DNA of 64,000 nt, from positions 372,001 to 436,000 of the forward strand of contig NZ_JACORT010000003.1 in NCBI RefSeq assembly GCF_014297465.1, in the 5' to 3' direction. Positions 1-7,471 of the stretch are shown in pieces; the stretch's first letter is position 1; each line of letters opens with the position of its first letter. The notes beneath the pieces are model-generated. The model searched no databases. It saw only the letters and a program-made list of their open reading frames with translations, and was not told where the DNA came from. The position numbers and the translations under genes were made by a program. This DNA is from Ramlibacter cellulosilyticus (GTDB taxonomy: Bacteria; Pseudomonadota; Gammaproteobacteria; Burkholderiales; Burkholderiaceae_C).

Positions 1-85
1 ACCCCCGGCACTGGCTCCACAGTTAGGGCTGCTTGGTTCCCCACCTGACCCGGTTGGCCGCTTCACCATGCGGGGAGGCCCGTCA
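1..85 (-). ncRNA. ffs: 4.5S signal recognition particle RNA (partial at window edge)
   Basis: This is the small bacterial SRP RNA, which binds Ffh and targets ribosomes making membrane proteins. Read on the minus strand, the sequence holds the conserved apical block GGGTCAGGTGGGGAACCAAG followed by CAGCCC, which is the asymmetric/symmetric loop region that Ffh recognises. The flanking strands (GGGCCTCCCC near the 5' side, AGTGCCGGGGG near the 3' side) fit the hairpin stem. The 3' end lies beyond base 1, so the gene is incomplete. It is divergent from dnaX. The 5' end was set from the -10 box just upstream. Confidence 0.85.
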
Positions 86-91
86 GGTGAG

Positions 92-97
92 ATTGTA
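92..97 (-). promoter_or_regulatory. Probable -10 box of ffs
   Basis: On the minus strand this is TACAAT, close to the TATAAT consensus, placed about seven bases before the start inferred for the SRP RNA. No convincing -35 box was found at 17 bases, so the call rests on the -10 box and its position. Confidence 0.4.
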
Positions 98-147
98 GGC
101 GAGTTGCAAGGCCGAGTTGGCCGGAAGGCCACCTTAGAATCGACGGA

Positions 148-1983
148 ATGTCCTATCTCGTGCTCGCCCGGAAGTACCGGCCCAAGACCTTCGCGCAGAT
201 GGTCGGCCAGGAGCACGTGGTGCAGGCCCTCACGAATGCCCTGGAGCAGCAGCGGCTGCACCATGCCTACCTCTTCACCGGGACGCGTGGCGTGGGCAAG
301 ACCACGGTGTCGCGGATCCTGGCCAAGTCGCTGAACTGCCAGGGGCCGGACGGGCAGGGCGGCATCACCGCCACGCCCTGCGGCGTGTGCCAGGCCTGCA
401 TGGACATCGACGCGGGCCGCTTCGTCGACTACACCGAGCTGGACGCCGCTTCCAACCGCGGGGTGGACGAGGTCCAGTCGCTGCTGGAACAGGCGGTCTA
501 CAAGCCGGTGCAAGGGCGCTTCAAGGTCTTCATGATCGACGAAGTGCACATGCTCACGGGGCACGCGTTCAACGCGATGCTCAAGACGCTGGAGGAGCCG
601 CCGGAATACCTCAAGTTCGTGCTGGCCACCACCGACCCGCAGAAGGTGCCGGTGACGGTGCTCTCCCGCTGCCTGCAGTTCAACCTGCGGCCGATGGCGC
701 CGGAGACGGTGCAGGAACACCTGGGGCGCGTGCTCGGGGAAGAAGGCGTGCCCGCGGACGCGCAGGCGCTGAAGCTGCTTTCGCGCGCGGCGCGCGGGTC
801 GATGCGCGATGCGCTGTCCCTCACCGACCAGGCGATCGCCTTCGGCGGCGGCCAGCTGCAGGAAGCACCCGTGCGCCAGATGCTCGGGAGCGTGGACCGC
901 AGCCACGTGTTCCGCCTCGTCGAGGCGCTGGCGCGGGGCGATGGCAAGTCGGTGGTCGAGACCTCCGAGGCGCTGCGGGTGCACGGCCTGTCGGCAGGCG
1001 CGGCGCTGGAGGAAATGAGCATGGTGCTGCAGCGCATGGCAGTGCTGCAGGCGGTTCCCCAGGCAGCGGACACGGGCGACGAGGAAGCAGCGACGGTCGC
1101 GCGGCTCGCGCAGCTGATGCCGGCGGACGAGACGCAGCTGCTTTACAGCATCTGCCTGCATGGACGGCAGGAGCTGGGGCTGGCGCCGGACGAATACGCG
1201 GCGTTGACGATGGTGCTGCTGCGACTTCTTGCCTTCAAACCGGGCGCGGCGGAAAAAAAAACTCTGAATGATGGGGGCGCGAACGCTGGGGTGCCTGCGG
1301 CAACCCAGCTTACGGTGCCGGCGGCCCAGCCCCCGAAACCCGCCGAGGCGGCTGGTAGGCTGGCGGTGAGCGCAGCGAACCCCAGCGATGCGCCGCAGGC
1401 GCAACCCCAACCGCAACCCCGCCCCGCCGCTCCCCCCGGCCACGTCCTCCCCGTCGTCGAACCGCGCCAGGCCCCGCCGCGGGCCACGCCGCCGCAGGCA
1501 CGCCCGAACAACGACGTGCTCGGCGTCCCCGTGCGCGTGCAGCCCGAACCCCTGCGCGAAGCGCCCTCCGGCGTGCCCACCGTGGTGCCCACCCCCGAGG
1601 GCGATTTCTGGCAGGCCACCGTGCAGCAGCTCGTGGAGCGCGAGGCCATCACGGCGCTCGTGCGCGAGCTCGCGCTGCAGGCGCAGCTCGTCGCGCGCGA
1701 CGAGGGCCACTGGATGCTGCGCGTCGAGCGCGAATCGCTGAACCAGCCGCAGAGCCGCGAGCGCCTGCGCACCGCGCTGCACGCGGCCGGCCACGCCGTC
1801 GACCTCTCGGTCGAAGTGGGTCCCATCACCGACAGCCCGGCGCGCCGCAACGCCGTGGCCGCCGCCGAACGCCAGCTCGCGGCCGAACAGATCATCCTGA
1901 ACGATCCTTTCGTGCAGCAGATGCAGCGTGACTTTGGGGCGAAAATCGTCCCGGGCAGCATCAAACCGATCGCCAAACACTAG
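148..1983 (+). CDS. dnaX: DNA polymerase III subunit gamma/tau
   Basis: This is the clamp-loader ATPase that loads the beta clamp; its tau form also bridges the polymerase cores and the helicase. The 611-residue product begins [15 protein letters not shown]. It has Walker A GTRGVGKT (residues 45-52), a zinc module with cysteines at 64, 78, 81 and 84, Walker B DEVH (131-134) and the SRC motif near 171. After about residue 370 comes a low-complexity Pro/Ala/Gln linker, then a conserved C-terminal polymerase-binding domain (about 475-611). Two oddities fall at the linker junction. A run of nine A can shift the frame to immediate stops, which would yield a gamma form of about 374 residues. A dispersed palindromic repeat forms part of the linker. 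ybaB and recR follow in the usual order. Confidence 0.97.
   Translation: MSYLVLARKYRPKTFAQMVGQEHVVQALTNALEQQRLHHAYLFTGTRGVGKTTVSRILAKSLNCQGPDGQGGITATPCGVCQACMDIDAGRFVDYTELDAASNRGVDEVQSLLEQAVYKPVQGRFKVFMIDEVHMLTGHAFNAMLKTLEEPPEYLKFVLATTDPQKVPVTVLSRCLQFNLRPMAPETVQEHLGRVLGEEGVPADAQALKLLSRAARGSMRDALSLTDQAIAFGGGQLQEAPVRQMLGSVDRSHVFRLVEALARGDGKSVVETSEALRVHGLSAGAALEEMSMVLQRMAVLQAVPQAADTGDEEAATVARLAQLMPADETQLLYSICLHGRQELGLAPDEYAALTMVLLRLLAFKPGAAEKKTLNDGGANAGVPAATQLTVPAAQPPKPAEAAGRLAVSAANPSDAPQAQPQPQPRPAAPPGHVLPVVEPRQAPPRATPPQARPNNDVLGVPVRVQPEPLREAPSGVPTVVPTPEGDFWQATVQQLVEREAITALVRELALQAQLVARDEGHWMLRVERESLNQPQSRERLRTALHAAGHAVDLSVEVGPITDSPARRNAVAAAERQLAAEQIILNDPFVQQMQRDFGAKIVPGSIKPIAKH
1253..1271 (+). 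other. Slippery A9 run in dnaX with stops in both shifted frames
   Basis: Nine consecutive A residues occupy 1253-1261, read in frame as GAA AAA AAA ACT. A -1 shift gives Asn-Ser-Glu then TGA at 1269-1271. A +1 shift reaches TGA at 1265-1267. Either shift produces a truncated clamp-loader subunit. In Escherichia coli gamma is made by ribosomal frameshifting, and in Thermus by RNA polymerase slippage on a run of A. Stops in both alternative frames fit transcriptional slippage at least as well as ribosomal slippage. A strong hairpin begins about 24 bases after the run. Confidence 0.7.
1285..1390 (+). repeat. Dispersed palindromic repeat inside the dnaX reading frame
   Basis: Bases 1285-1309 form a hairpin with arms GCTGGG/CCCAGC plus inner TGCC/GGCA, followed by TTACGG. 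Bases 1356-1390 carry TAGGCTGG, GTGAGCGCAGCGAACCCCAG and CGATG. Both halves resemble the intergenic repeats at 18283, 27211, 30391 and 36732. Here the element is translated as part of the tau linker, about residues 380-414. The frame stays open through it. Confidence 0.7.
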
Positions 1984-1993
1984 AGAGACCACC

Positions 1994-2317
1994 ATGTTCA
2001 ACAAGGGACAGCTGGCCGGCCTGATGAAGCAGGCCCAGCAGATGCAGGACAACCTGAAGAAGGCGCAGGACGAGCTCGCCACCATCGAGGTGAGCGGCGA
2101 GTCCGGCGCCGGCCTCGTGAAGGTCGTGATGACCTGCAAGCACGACGTCAAGCGCGTCACCATCGACCCCAGCCTGCTGGCGGACGACAAGGACATGCTG
2201 GAAGACCTCGTGGCCGCCGCCTTCAACGCCGCCGTGCGCAAGGCCGAAGAGACCACGCAGGAAAAGATGGGCAAGCTCACCGCGGGGCTCCCCCCGGGCA
2301 TGAAGCTGCCGTTCTAA
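1994..2317 (+). CDS. ybaB: YbaB/EbfC family nucleoid-associated protein
   Basis: This is a small homodimeric DNA-binding protein of the YbaB/EbfC family, found next to dnaX and recR in many bacteria and linked to nucleoid organisation. The product is 107 residues, normal for the family. It starts [18 protein letters not shown], with a helical N-terminus and the family ending ...LPPGMKLPF. The start at 1994 follows the dnaX stop by ten bases and has a purine-rich GAGAGACC ahead of it. Co-transcription with dnaX and recR is likely. Confidence 0.95.
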   Translation: MFNKGQLAGLMKQAQQMQDNLKKAQDELATIEVSGESGAGLVKVVMTCKHDVKRVTIDPSLLADDKDMLEDLVAAAFNAAVRKAEETTQEKMGKLTAGLPPGMKLPF

Positions 2318-2320
2318 GCA

Positions 2321-2914
2321 TTGGCAGAACCTTCCCTCCAGGCACTGGTCGAGGCGCTGCGGCGCCTCCCCGGGGTGGGTGCCAAGTCCGCCTCGCGCAT
2401 GGCCTTCCACCTGCTGCAGCACGACCGCGAGGGCGCGCACGTGCTTTCGCGCGCGCTGGAGCAGGCCGCCCGCAACGTGCGCCACTGCAGCGAATGCCAC
2501 ACGTTCACCGAGGACGAGGTGTGCACCACCTGCCGCAGCCCGCAGCGGGACCGCACCAAGCTGTGCGTGGTGGAGACGCCCGCCGACCAGGCGGCACTGG
2601 AACGCACGCAGGCCTACAACGGCCTCTATTTCGTGCTGATGGGGAAGCTGAGTCCGCTGGACGGCATCGGCCCGCGCGACATCGGCCTGGGCAAGCTGTT
2701 CGCCCGGGCCACCAACGGCGAGGTGCAGGAGGTGATCCTCGCCACCAACTTCACCGCGGAGGGTGAAGCCACGGCGCACGTGATCGCGGAAGCGCTGAAG
2801 CAGAAGGGCCTGAAGGTCACGCGCCTCGCGCGCGGCGTGCCGGCAGGCAGTGAACTCGAATACGTCGATCTGGGGACCATCGCGCATGCGCTGGTGGACC
2901 GGAGGAGCAGGTAG
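2321..2914 (+). CDS. recR: Recombination protein RecR
   Basis: RecR acts with RecO and RecF to load RecA onto gapped DNA. The 197-residue product has the N-terminal helix-hairpin-helix region ([17 protein letters not shown]), a four-cysteine zinc finger (56, 59, 68, 71) and a Toprim domain starting near VVETPAD. Length is normal. The start is taken as TTG at 2321, four bases after the ybaB stop, because the conserved N-terminus begins there and no ATG fits. It is the third gene of the dnaX-ybaB-recR unit. Confidence 0.95.
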   Translation: MAEPSLQALVEALRRLPGVGAKSASRMAFHLLQHDREGAHVLSRALEQAARNVRHCSECHTFTEDEVCTTCRSPQRDRTKLCVVETPADQAALERTQAYNGLYFVLMGKLSPLDGIGPRDIGLGKLFARATNGEVQEVILATNFTAEGEATAHVIAEALKQKGLKVTRLARGVPAGSELEYVDLGTIAHALVDRRSR

Positions 2915-2917
2915 AAC

Positions 2918-3334
2918 ATGAACTACGCCCACATGACGGTGGCGTACTGGTGCGTGCTGGCAGCGGTGCTGCTGCCTTACGGCTGCGCGTACCTCGCGAA
3001 GTCCCAGGGGTTCGGCAAGCCGCGCAGCCAGGGCGGCTACGACAACAACGACCCGCGGGCATGGCTCGCCAGGCAGCAGGGCTGGCAGGCGCGCGCGAAC
3101 GCGGCGCAGGCCAACAGCTTCGAGGCGCTGCCCTTCTTCATCGGCGCCGTGATCATCGCGCACCAGCTGGGCGCAGCGCAGACGCGCCTGGACATCCTCG
3201 CGGTGCTCTTCGTGTTCATGCGCATCGTCTACATCGCGCTGTACGTCGGCGGCTTCGGCTTGCCGCGCTCCGCGGTCTGGGGCGCGGCCTTCCTGATCAA
3301 CATCCTGATCTTCCTCGGCGCGGCCTGGCGCTGA
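2918..3334 (+). CDS. MAPEG family membrane protein
   Basis: This 138-residue protein matches the MAPEG superfamily (membrane-associated proteins in eicosanoid and glutathione metabolism) by its four hydrophobic segments and the polar signature NSFEALPFF near residue 67-75. Members are usually glutathione-dependent transferases or peroxidases in the inner membrane, but the substrate here cannot be read from sequence. It starts three bases after recR, so it may be the last gene of that transcript. Confidence 0.8.
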   Translation: MNYAHMTVAYWCVLAAVLLPYGCAYLAKSQGFGKPRSQGGYDNNDPRAWLARQQGWQARANAAQANSFEALPFFIGAVIIAHQLGAAQTRLDILAVLFVFMRIVYIALYVGGFGLPRSAVWGAAFLINILIFLGAAWR

Positions 3335-3444
3335 GGTCATTCCCGTTACGTGAAAACCCGCACGGGATCGTCCCGATGCGGCGTTGCAGCACGCGGCCTA
3401 CCCTCTCGGCATTCCCAGAAGAATGACGAGGTGAGAGGCCTGCC

Positions 3445-4482
3445 ATGACGAGGACAACCCTGAACCGGCGGCGCTTCGCGCTGCTCGCGGCCGCGGCCGT
3501 CGCCGCGCCCTCGCTGCGCGCGCAAGGCAAGCCGGAGAAGACCAAGGTTGCGATCGCCGTCGGCGGCAAGGCCGCGTTCTACTACCTTCCCCTGACGATC
3601 TCGGAGCAACTGGGCTACTTCAAGGCCGAGGGCCTGGACGTGGAGATCTCCGACTTCGCCGGCGGCGCGAAGGCCCTGCAGGCCCTCATGGGCAATTCGG
3701 CGGACGTGGTGAGCGGTGCCTACGAGCACACGATCAACATGCAGTCGAAGAACCAGTTCATCCAGTCCATCGTGCTCATGGGCCGCGCGCCGCAGATCGC
3801 GATGGGCGTGTCGGTGAAGGCCGTGCCGGGCTACAAGGGCCTCGCCGACCTGCGCGGCAAGAAGATCGGCGTGTCGGCGCCCGGCTCGTCGACCAACATG
3901 GTGTCCAACCTCGTGCTCTCGCGCGCCGGCATCAAGGCGACCGAGGTGAGCTACGTCGGGGTCGGCACGGGCGCGGGCGCGCTCGCGGCGCTGCGCTCCG
4001 GCCAGATCGACGCGATGTGCAACACCGACCCGGTGATGACCATGCTCGAACAGAAGGGCGACGTGCGCATCATCAGCGACACGCGCACGCTCAAGGGCAC
4101 GCACGAGGTCTTCGGCGGCCCCATGCCCGCGGCCTGCTTCTACACGCACTCGGACTTCGTCCGCCAGAACCCCAACACCTGCCAGGCGCTGGCCAACGCC
4201 ATCGTGCACGGCCTGAAGTGGCTGCAGACGGCCGGGCCGAGCGACATCATCAAGACCGTGCCGGAAAGCTACCTGCTCGGCGACCGCGCGCTCTACCTCG
4301 CCTCCTTCAACAAGGTGCGCGAGGCGATCAACATCGACGGCGTGCTGCCCGAGGACGGCGCGAAGACGGCGCTCAAGGCGCTGGCCAGCTTCGAGCCGAC
4401 GGTGAAGCCCGAGAAGATCGACCTGGCGAAGACCTACACCAACGACTTCGCCCGGCGCGCCAAGGACAAGTTCAAGGCGTGA
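3445..4482 (+). CDS. ABC transporter substrate-binding protein (SsuA/TauA/NMT1-like)
   Basis: This is the periplasmic binding component of an importer in the family that carries nitrate, sulfonates, taurine or thiamine precursors. The 345-residue product has a twin-arginine-like export signal (LNRRRFALLAAAAVAAPSLR). The mature protein shows family features: an early AAFYYLPLTISEQLGYFKAE segment and the GKKIGVSAPGSSTNM stretch that follows the first lobe. The ligand is not identifiable. The gene overlaps the ATPase gene by four bases, and a permease follows, giving a complete three-gene transporter. Confidence 0.9.
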   Translation: MTRTTLNRRRFALLAAAAVAAPSLRAQGKPEKTKVAIAVGGKAAFYYLPLTISEQLGYFKAEGLDVEISDFAGGAKALQALMGNSADVVSGAYEHTINMQSKNQFIQSIVLMGRAPQIAMGVSVKAVPGYKGLADLRGKKIGVSAPGSSTNMVSNLVLSRAGIKATEVSYVGVGTGAGALAALRSGQIDAMCNTDPVMTMLEQKGDVRIISDTRTLKGTHEVFGGPMPAACFYTHSDFVRQNPNTCQALANAIVHGLKWLQTAGPSDIIKTVPESYLLGDRALYLASFNKVREAINIDGVLPEDGAKTALKALASFEPTVKPEKIDLAKTYTNDFARRAKDKFKA

Positions 4483-5300
4483 GTGCGGCGTTGCACGCGC
4501 TCGAGCTCCAGGACATCACCGTCACCTTCCGCTCCCGCGAGGAGCGCGATGCGCGCTACACCGCCGTCGCCGCCACCAGCCTGCACGTCGCCGCCGGCGA
4601 GTTCGTGTCGGTGGTGGGGCCCACGGGCTGCGGCAAGTCGACGCTGCTGAACATCGCCGCCGGCCTGCTGGAGCCGTCGTCGGGCCACGTGCGCGTCTTC
4701 GGCGAGCCGCTCGCGGGCATCAACCGGCGCGCCGGCTACATGTTCCAGTCCGAGGCGCTGATGCCCTGGCGCAGCGCGCTGGACAACGTGATGGTCGGCC
4801 TGCAGTACCGCGGCCTGCCCGACGCCGAAGCGCGTGCGCAGGCCGAGGCGTGGCTGGCGCGCGTCGGCCTCGCGGGCTTCGGGGACCGCTATCCGCACCA
4901 GCTTTCCGGCGGCATGCGCAAGCGCACCGCGCTCGCGCAGGTGCTCGCGCTGGACCCGGACATCATCCTCATGGACGAACCCTTCAGCGCGCTGGACATC
5001 CAGACGCGGCAGCTGATGGAGAACGAGGTGCTGGACCTCTGGGCCGCGAAGAGAAAGGCCGTGCTGTTCATCACGCACGACCTCGACGAGGCGATCGCCA
5101 TGAGCGACCGCGTCGTGGTGCTGTCGGCCGGGCCGGCCACGCACCCGATCGGCGAATTCACCATCGACCTGCCGCGTCCGCGCGACGTGGCGGAAGTCCG
5201 CATGCACCCGCGCTTCGTGGAACTGCACGCGAGCATCTGGGCGGTGCTGCGCGACGAGGTGCTCAAGGGCTACGCGCAGCAGCTGCGCAAGGCGGCCTGA
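4479..5300 (+). CDS. ABC transporter ATP-binding protein (SsuB/TauB-like)
   Basis: This is the ATPase of the importer. It has Walker A GPTGCGKST, signature LSGGMRKRTALAQ, Walker B IILMDEPFSALD and the switch histidine in FITHDLDEA. The GTG start at 4479 overlaps the stop of the binding-protein gene (GTGA), and conserved sequence begins shortly after, so no upstream start is needed. The length of about 273 residues is typical. It is translationally coupled to its neighbours. Confidence 0.93.
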   Translation: MSAALHALELQDITVTFRSREERDARYTAVAATSLHVAAGEFVSVVGPTGCGKSTLLNIAAGLLEPSSGHVRVFGEPLAGINRRAGYMFQSEALMPWRSALDNVMVGLQYRGLPDAEARAQAEAWLARVGLAGFGDRYPHQLSGGMRKRTALAQVLALDPDIILMDEPFSALDIQTRQLMENEVLDLWAAKRKAVLFITHDLDEAIAMSDRVVVLSAGPATHPIGEFTIDLPRPRDVAEVRMHPRFVELHASIWAVLRDEVLKGYAQQLRKAA

Positions 5301-5301
5301 G

Positions 5302-6123
5302 ATGGGCGGGCGCAAGCTGCTGGCGTGGCAGGTCGGCGTGCTCGTCTTCCTGCTGCTGTTCTGGCACCTGGTCTCGCGCAACGAGCAGACCGCGTTCTTC
5401 CTGGGCGAGCCGATCAAGGTGGCGGGGCGCATCTGGTCGTGGTTCGTGCCGATCGGGGTCGCGCCCAACGCGCTGTTCCCGGACGGCCTGTCCGGGCGCG
5501 CCGACATCTACGTGCACCTGGGCGTGACGCTGCTGGAGACCGTGCTGGCCTTCGTGCTCGGCACGGTGCTGGGCCTCGCGGTGGGCCTGTGGCTCGCGCT
5601 CGCGCCCGCGGCCAGCGCGATCATGGATCCCTACATCAAGGCGCTGAACTCCATGCCGCGGGTGATCCTCGCGCCGATCTTCGCGCTGTGGTTCGGGCTG
5701 GGCATCTGGAGCAAGGTGGCGCTCGCGGTCACGCTGGTGTTCTTCATCGTCTTCTTCAACGTGTACCAGGGCGTGCGCGAGGTGAGCCCGGTGGTGCTGG
5801 CCAACGCGCGCATGCTCGGTGCGAACCGCAAGCAGCTGCTGCGCACGGTCTACCTCCCGAGCGCGACGAGCTGGGTGTTCTCCAGCCTGCACACGTCGGT
5901 GGGGCTCGCCTTCGTCGGCGCGGTGGTGGGGGAGTACCTCGGCTCGGCGCGCGGCGTGGGCTACCTGATCCTGCAGGCGGAAGGCACCTTCGACGTGAAC
6001 ACGGTGTTCGCGGGGATCGTGGTGCTGACGGCTTTCGCGCTGGCGCTGGATGGAATGGTGGGGAAGATCGAGCGGCGGCTGATGAAGTGGCAGCCGCGGC
6101 TGGGGGAGACGGAGAAGCTTTAG
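5302..6123 (+). CDS. ABC transporter permease (SsuC/TauC-like)
   Basis: This is the inner-membrane channel subunit, 273 residues with about six hydrophobic segments. The BPD_transp_1 coupling loop is visible around GANRKQLLRTVYLPSATSWV, the EAA-like motif that docks on the ATPase. It begins one base after the ATPase stop. The order of binding protein, ATPase and permease on one strand indicates a single transport operon. A palindromic repeat follows immediately. Confidence 0.93.
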   Translation: MGGRKLLAWQVGVLVFLLLFWHLVSRNEQTAFFLGEPIKVAGRIWSWFVPIGVAPNALFPDGLSGRADIYVHLGVTLLETVLAFVLGTVLGLAVGLWLALAPAASAIMDPYIKALNSMPRVILAPIFALWFGLGIWSKVALAVTLVFFIVFFNVYQGVREVSPVVLANARMLGANRKQLLRTVYLPSATSWVFSSLHTSVGLAFVGAVVGEYLGSARGVGYLILQAEGTFDVNTVFAGIVVLTAFALALDGMVGKIERRLMKWQPRLGETEKL

Positions 6124-6125
6124 CC

Positions 6126-6210
6126 CATGTCATCCCGGCTTCGCGCCGGGATCCACAGGGCGCCTCCACGGGACGCCCTATGGATTGCGGGTCAAGCCCG
6201 CGATGACATG
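6126..6210. repeat. Palindromic intergenic repeat, CATGTCATC...GATGACATG type
   Basis: The outer arms CATGTCATC (6126-6134) and GATGACATG (6202-6210) are exact inverted copies. Inside are two short hairpins, CCCGGCTTCGCGCCGGG and GCGGGTCAAGCCCGC, and a central ATCCA/TGGAT pair. It lies between two convergent genes, so it may act as a bidirectional end-of-transcript structure. No coding content is seen. Confidence 0.75.
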
Positions 6211-6217
6211 CTCCTCA

Positions 6218-6670
6218 TCACGACCGGCGCGGGTCGTTCGGGAACTGGTCGCGCGCGTTCACCACGCGGTCGCCGTCGCGGTCCCGGTCGGAGCGGTCGG
6301 CGATGCCGTCGCCGTCCATGTCGTGGCCGCGGACGATGCGGGTGCGGTTGAACACGTTCGGCTGCGGGTCGCTCTTGTTGGCGAAACCGTCGCCGTCACG
6401 ATCGTTGTCGCGGCGGTTCGGGATGCCGTCGCGGTCGAGGTCGCCGTTGGGGCCGAAGCGGTCCACGCGGGCCACGCGGCGCACGTCGCGCACGTTCGGG
6501 TGCGGATCGCGGGCGTTCACGATGCCGTCGCCGTCACGGTCCCTGTCGTAGCGGTTCTGGATGCCGTCGCGGTCCAGGTCCTGGCGCGGACCCGTCTGCG
6601 CGTGGGCGGCGGTCCCGAGGGCCATCAGGGAAGCGACGAATGCGGCGCTGAATGCGAGCTTGTTTTTCAT
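6218..6670 (-). CDS. Exported protein with thrombospondin type 3-like calcium repeats
   Basis: The 150-residue product has a signal peptide (MKNKLAFSAAFVASLMALG, cleavage near AHA-QT). The rest is built of Asp-rich units such as DLDRDGIQNRYDRDRDGDGI, spaced as in thrombospondin type 3 repeats, which bind calcium. At least three pairs are visible. The start chosen is the ATG preceded by AGAGGTGC; an upstream in-frame ATG lacks such a site. The C-terminal end PRRS is shared with the next gene upstream, so the two are related. The function is unknown; a structural or calcium-binding periplasmic or surface role is inferred. Confidence 0.75.
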   Translation of the reverse strand: MKNKLAFSAAFVASLMALGTAAHAQTGPRQDLDRDGIQNRYDRDRDGDGIVNARDPHPNVRDVRRVARVDRFGPNGDLDRDGIPNRRDNDRDGDGFANKSDPQPNVFNRTRIVRGHDMDGDGIADRSDRDRDGDRVVNARDQFPNDPRRS

Positions 6671-6789
6671 GTTGCACCTCTGCAAGTGAAGATGCTTCGA
6701 TGATGGGCAGAAAGCCGCGCCGGTACCATCGGAGCGGCCCTGTCAAGCAGGTCGGACCGTGCCTCACACGAAGGTATGACATCCGAAAG

Positions 6790-6812
6790 AAAAAGGGGCC
6801 CGTGCGGGCCCC
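6790..6812 (-). terminator. Rho-independent terminator
   Basis: On the minus strand a perfect GGGGCCCGCACGGGCCCC hairpin is followed by five T. It lies about 20 bases after the stop of the YXWGXW gene, so it should end that transcript and separate it from the calcium-repeat gene at 6218. Confidence 0.8.
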
Positions 6813-6833
6813 TGTGGCTCAACGTGTGCCGGC

Positions 6834-7304
6834 TCAGCTGCGGCGCGGGTTGTAGGGAGAGCGGTCGCGGCCGTTGCGGATGCCGTCGCCGTCGATGTCC
6901 TTGTCGTAGCGGTTGGCGATGCCGTCGCGGTCGAAGTCGGCGTCGGGCGCCATGCGGGCTTCGCGGCGCTCTTCGCGACGCTCGGCGCGTTCGGCCATGC
7001 GCTGTTCCCAGTTGTTGCCCACCAGCACCCAGCTGCCGTCGCCTCGCTGCACCCAGCGCGCTTCGCGGTACTCGTAGCCGGGACGCTCGCGCATCCACTG
7101 GCCTTCGACCCAGGCGTACTCGCCGCGGCGCCACTCGTAGTGGCCGGGGGCCCACACCCAGCCGGCGCGCGGGGCGGGCACGACCTCGTGGCGCGGCGCC
7201 GGCGGCGCGGTGGAGACGATGGCGGTGTACTGCGCCTGTGCGGCGGCACCGAAGCCCATGAGGGCGGCGGCGAAAGCGGCGCCCAGCAGAGTCTTGTTTC
7301 GCAT
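6834..7304 (-). CDS. Exported YXWGXW-repeat protein with a calcium-repeat tail
   Basis: The 156-residue product has a signal peptide (MRNKTLLGAAFAAALMGFG, ending AQA). Aromatic repeats typical of YXWGXW proteins follow: WVWAPGHYEWRRGEYAW, EGQWM and ARWVQRGDGSWVLVGNNW. A charged Arg/Glu stretch comes next. The tail is two thrombospondin type 3-like units (DADFDRDGIANRYDKDIDGD) ending PRRS, like the neighbouring gene. The start was chosen at MRNK because the signal peptide begins there and AGGAG lies upstream. YXWGXW proteins are exported in proteobacteria but have no firmly known role. Confidence 0.75.
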   Translation of the reverse strand: MRNKTLLGAAFAAALMGFGAAAQAQYTAIVSTAPPAPRHEVVPAPRAGWVWAPGHYEWRRGEYAWVEGQWMRERPGYEYREARWVQRGDGSWVLVGNNWEQRMAERAERREERREARMAPDADFDRDGIANRYDKDIDGDGIRNGRDRSPYNPRRS

Positions 7305-7471
7305 TGCTTTTACTCCTGAGGATTCAATGACCCGACTGTCGGGCCTGCTGCGCGCCGCAAGCATCAGTGCGCGGCGGCAGTGATCGTCGGAGTCGTCCTG
7401 CACCAGGACGCGTGGCGTGCAAGTCTTGACAGGCCTGGAAGCGCCTGCCGGGCAGTCTCCGGCAGGCCCGT

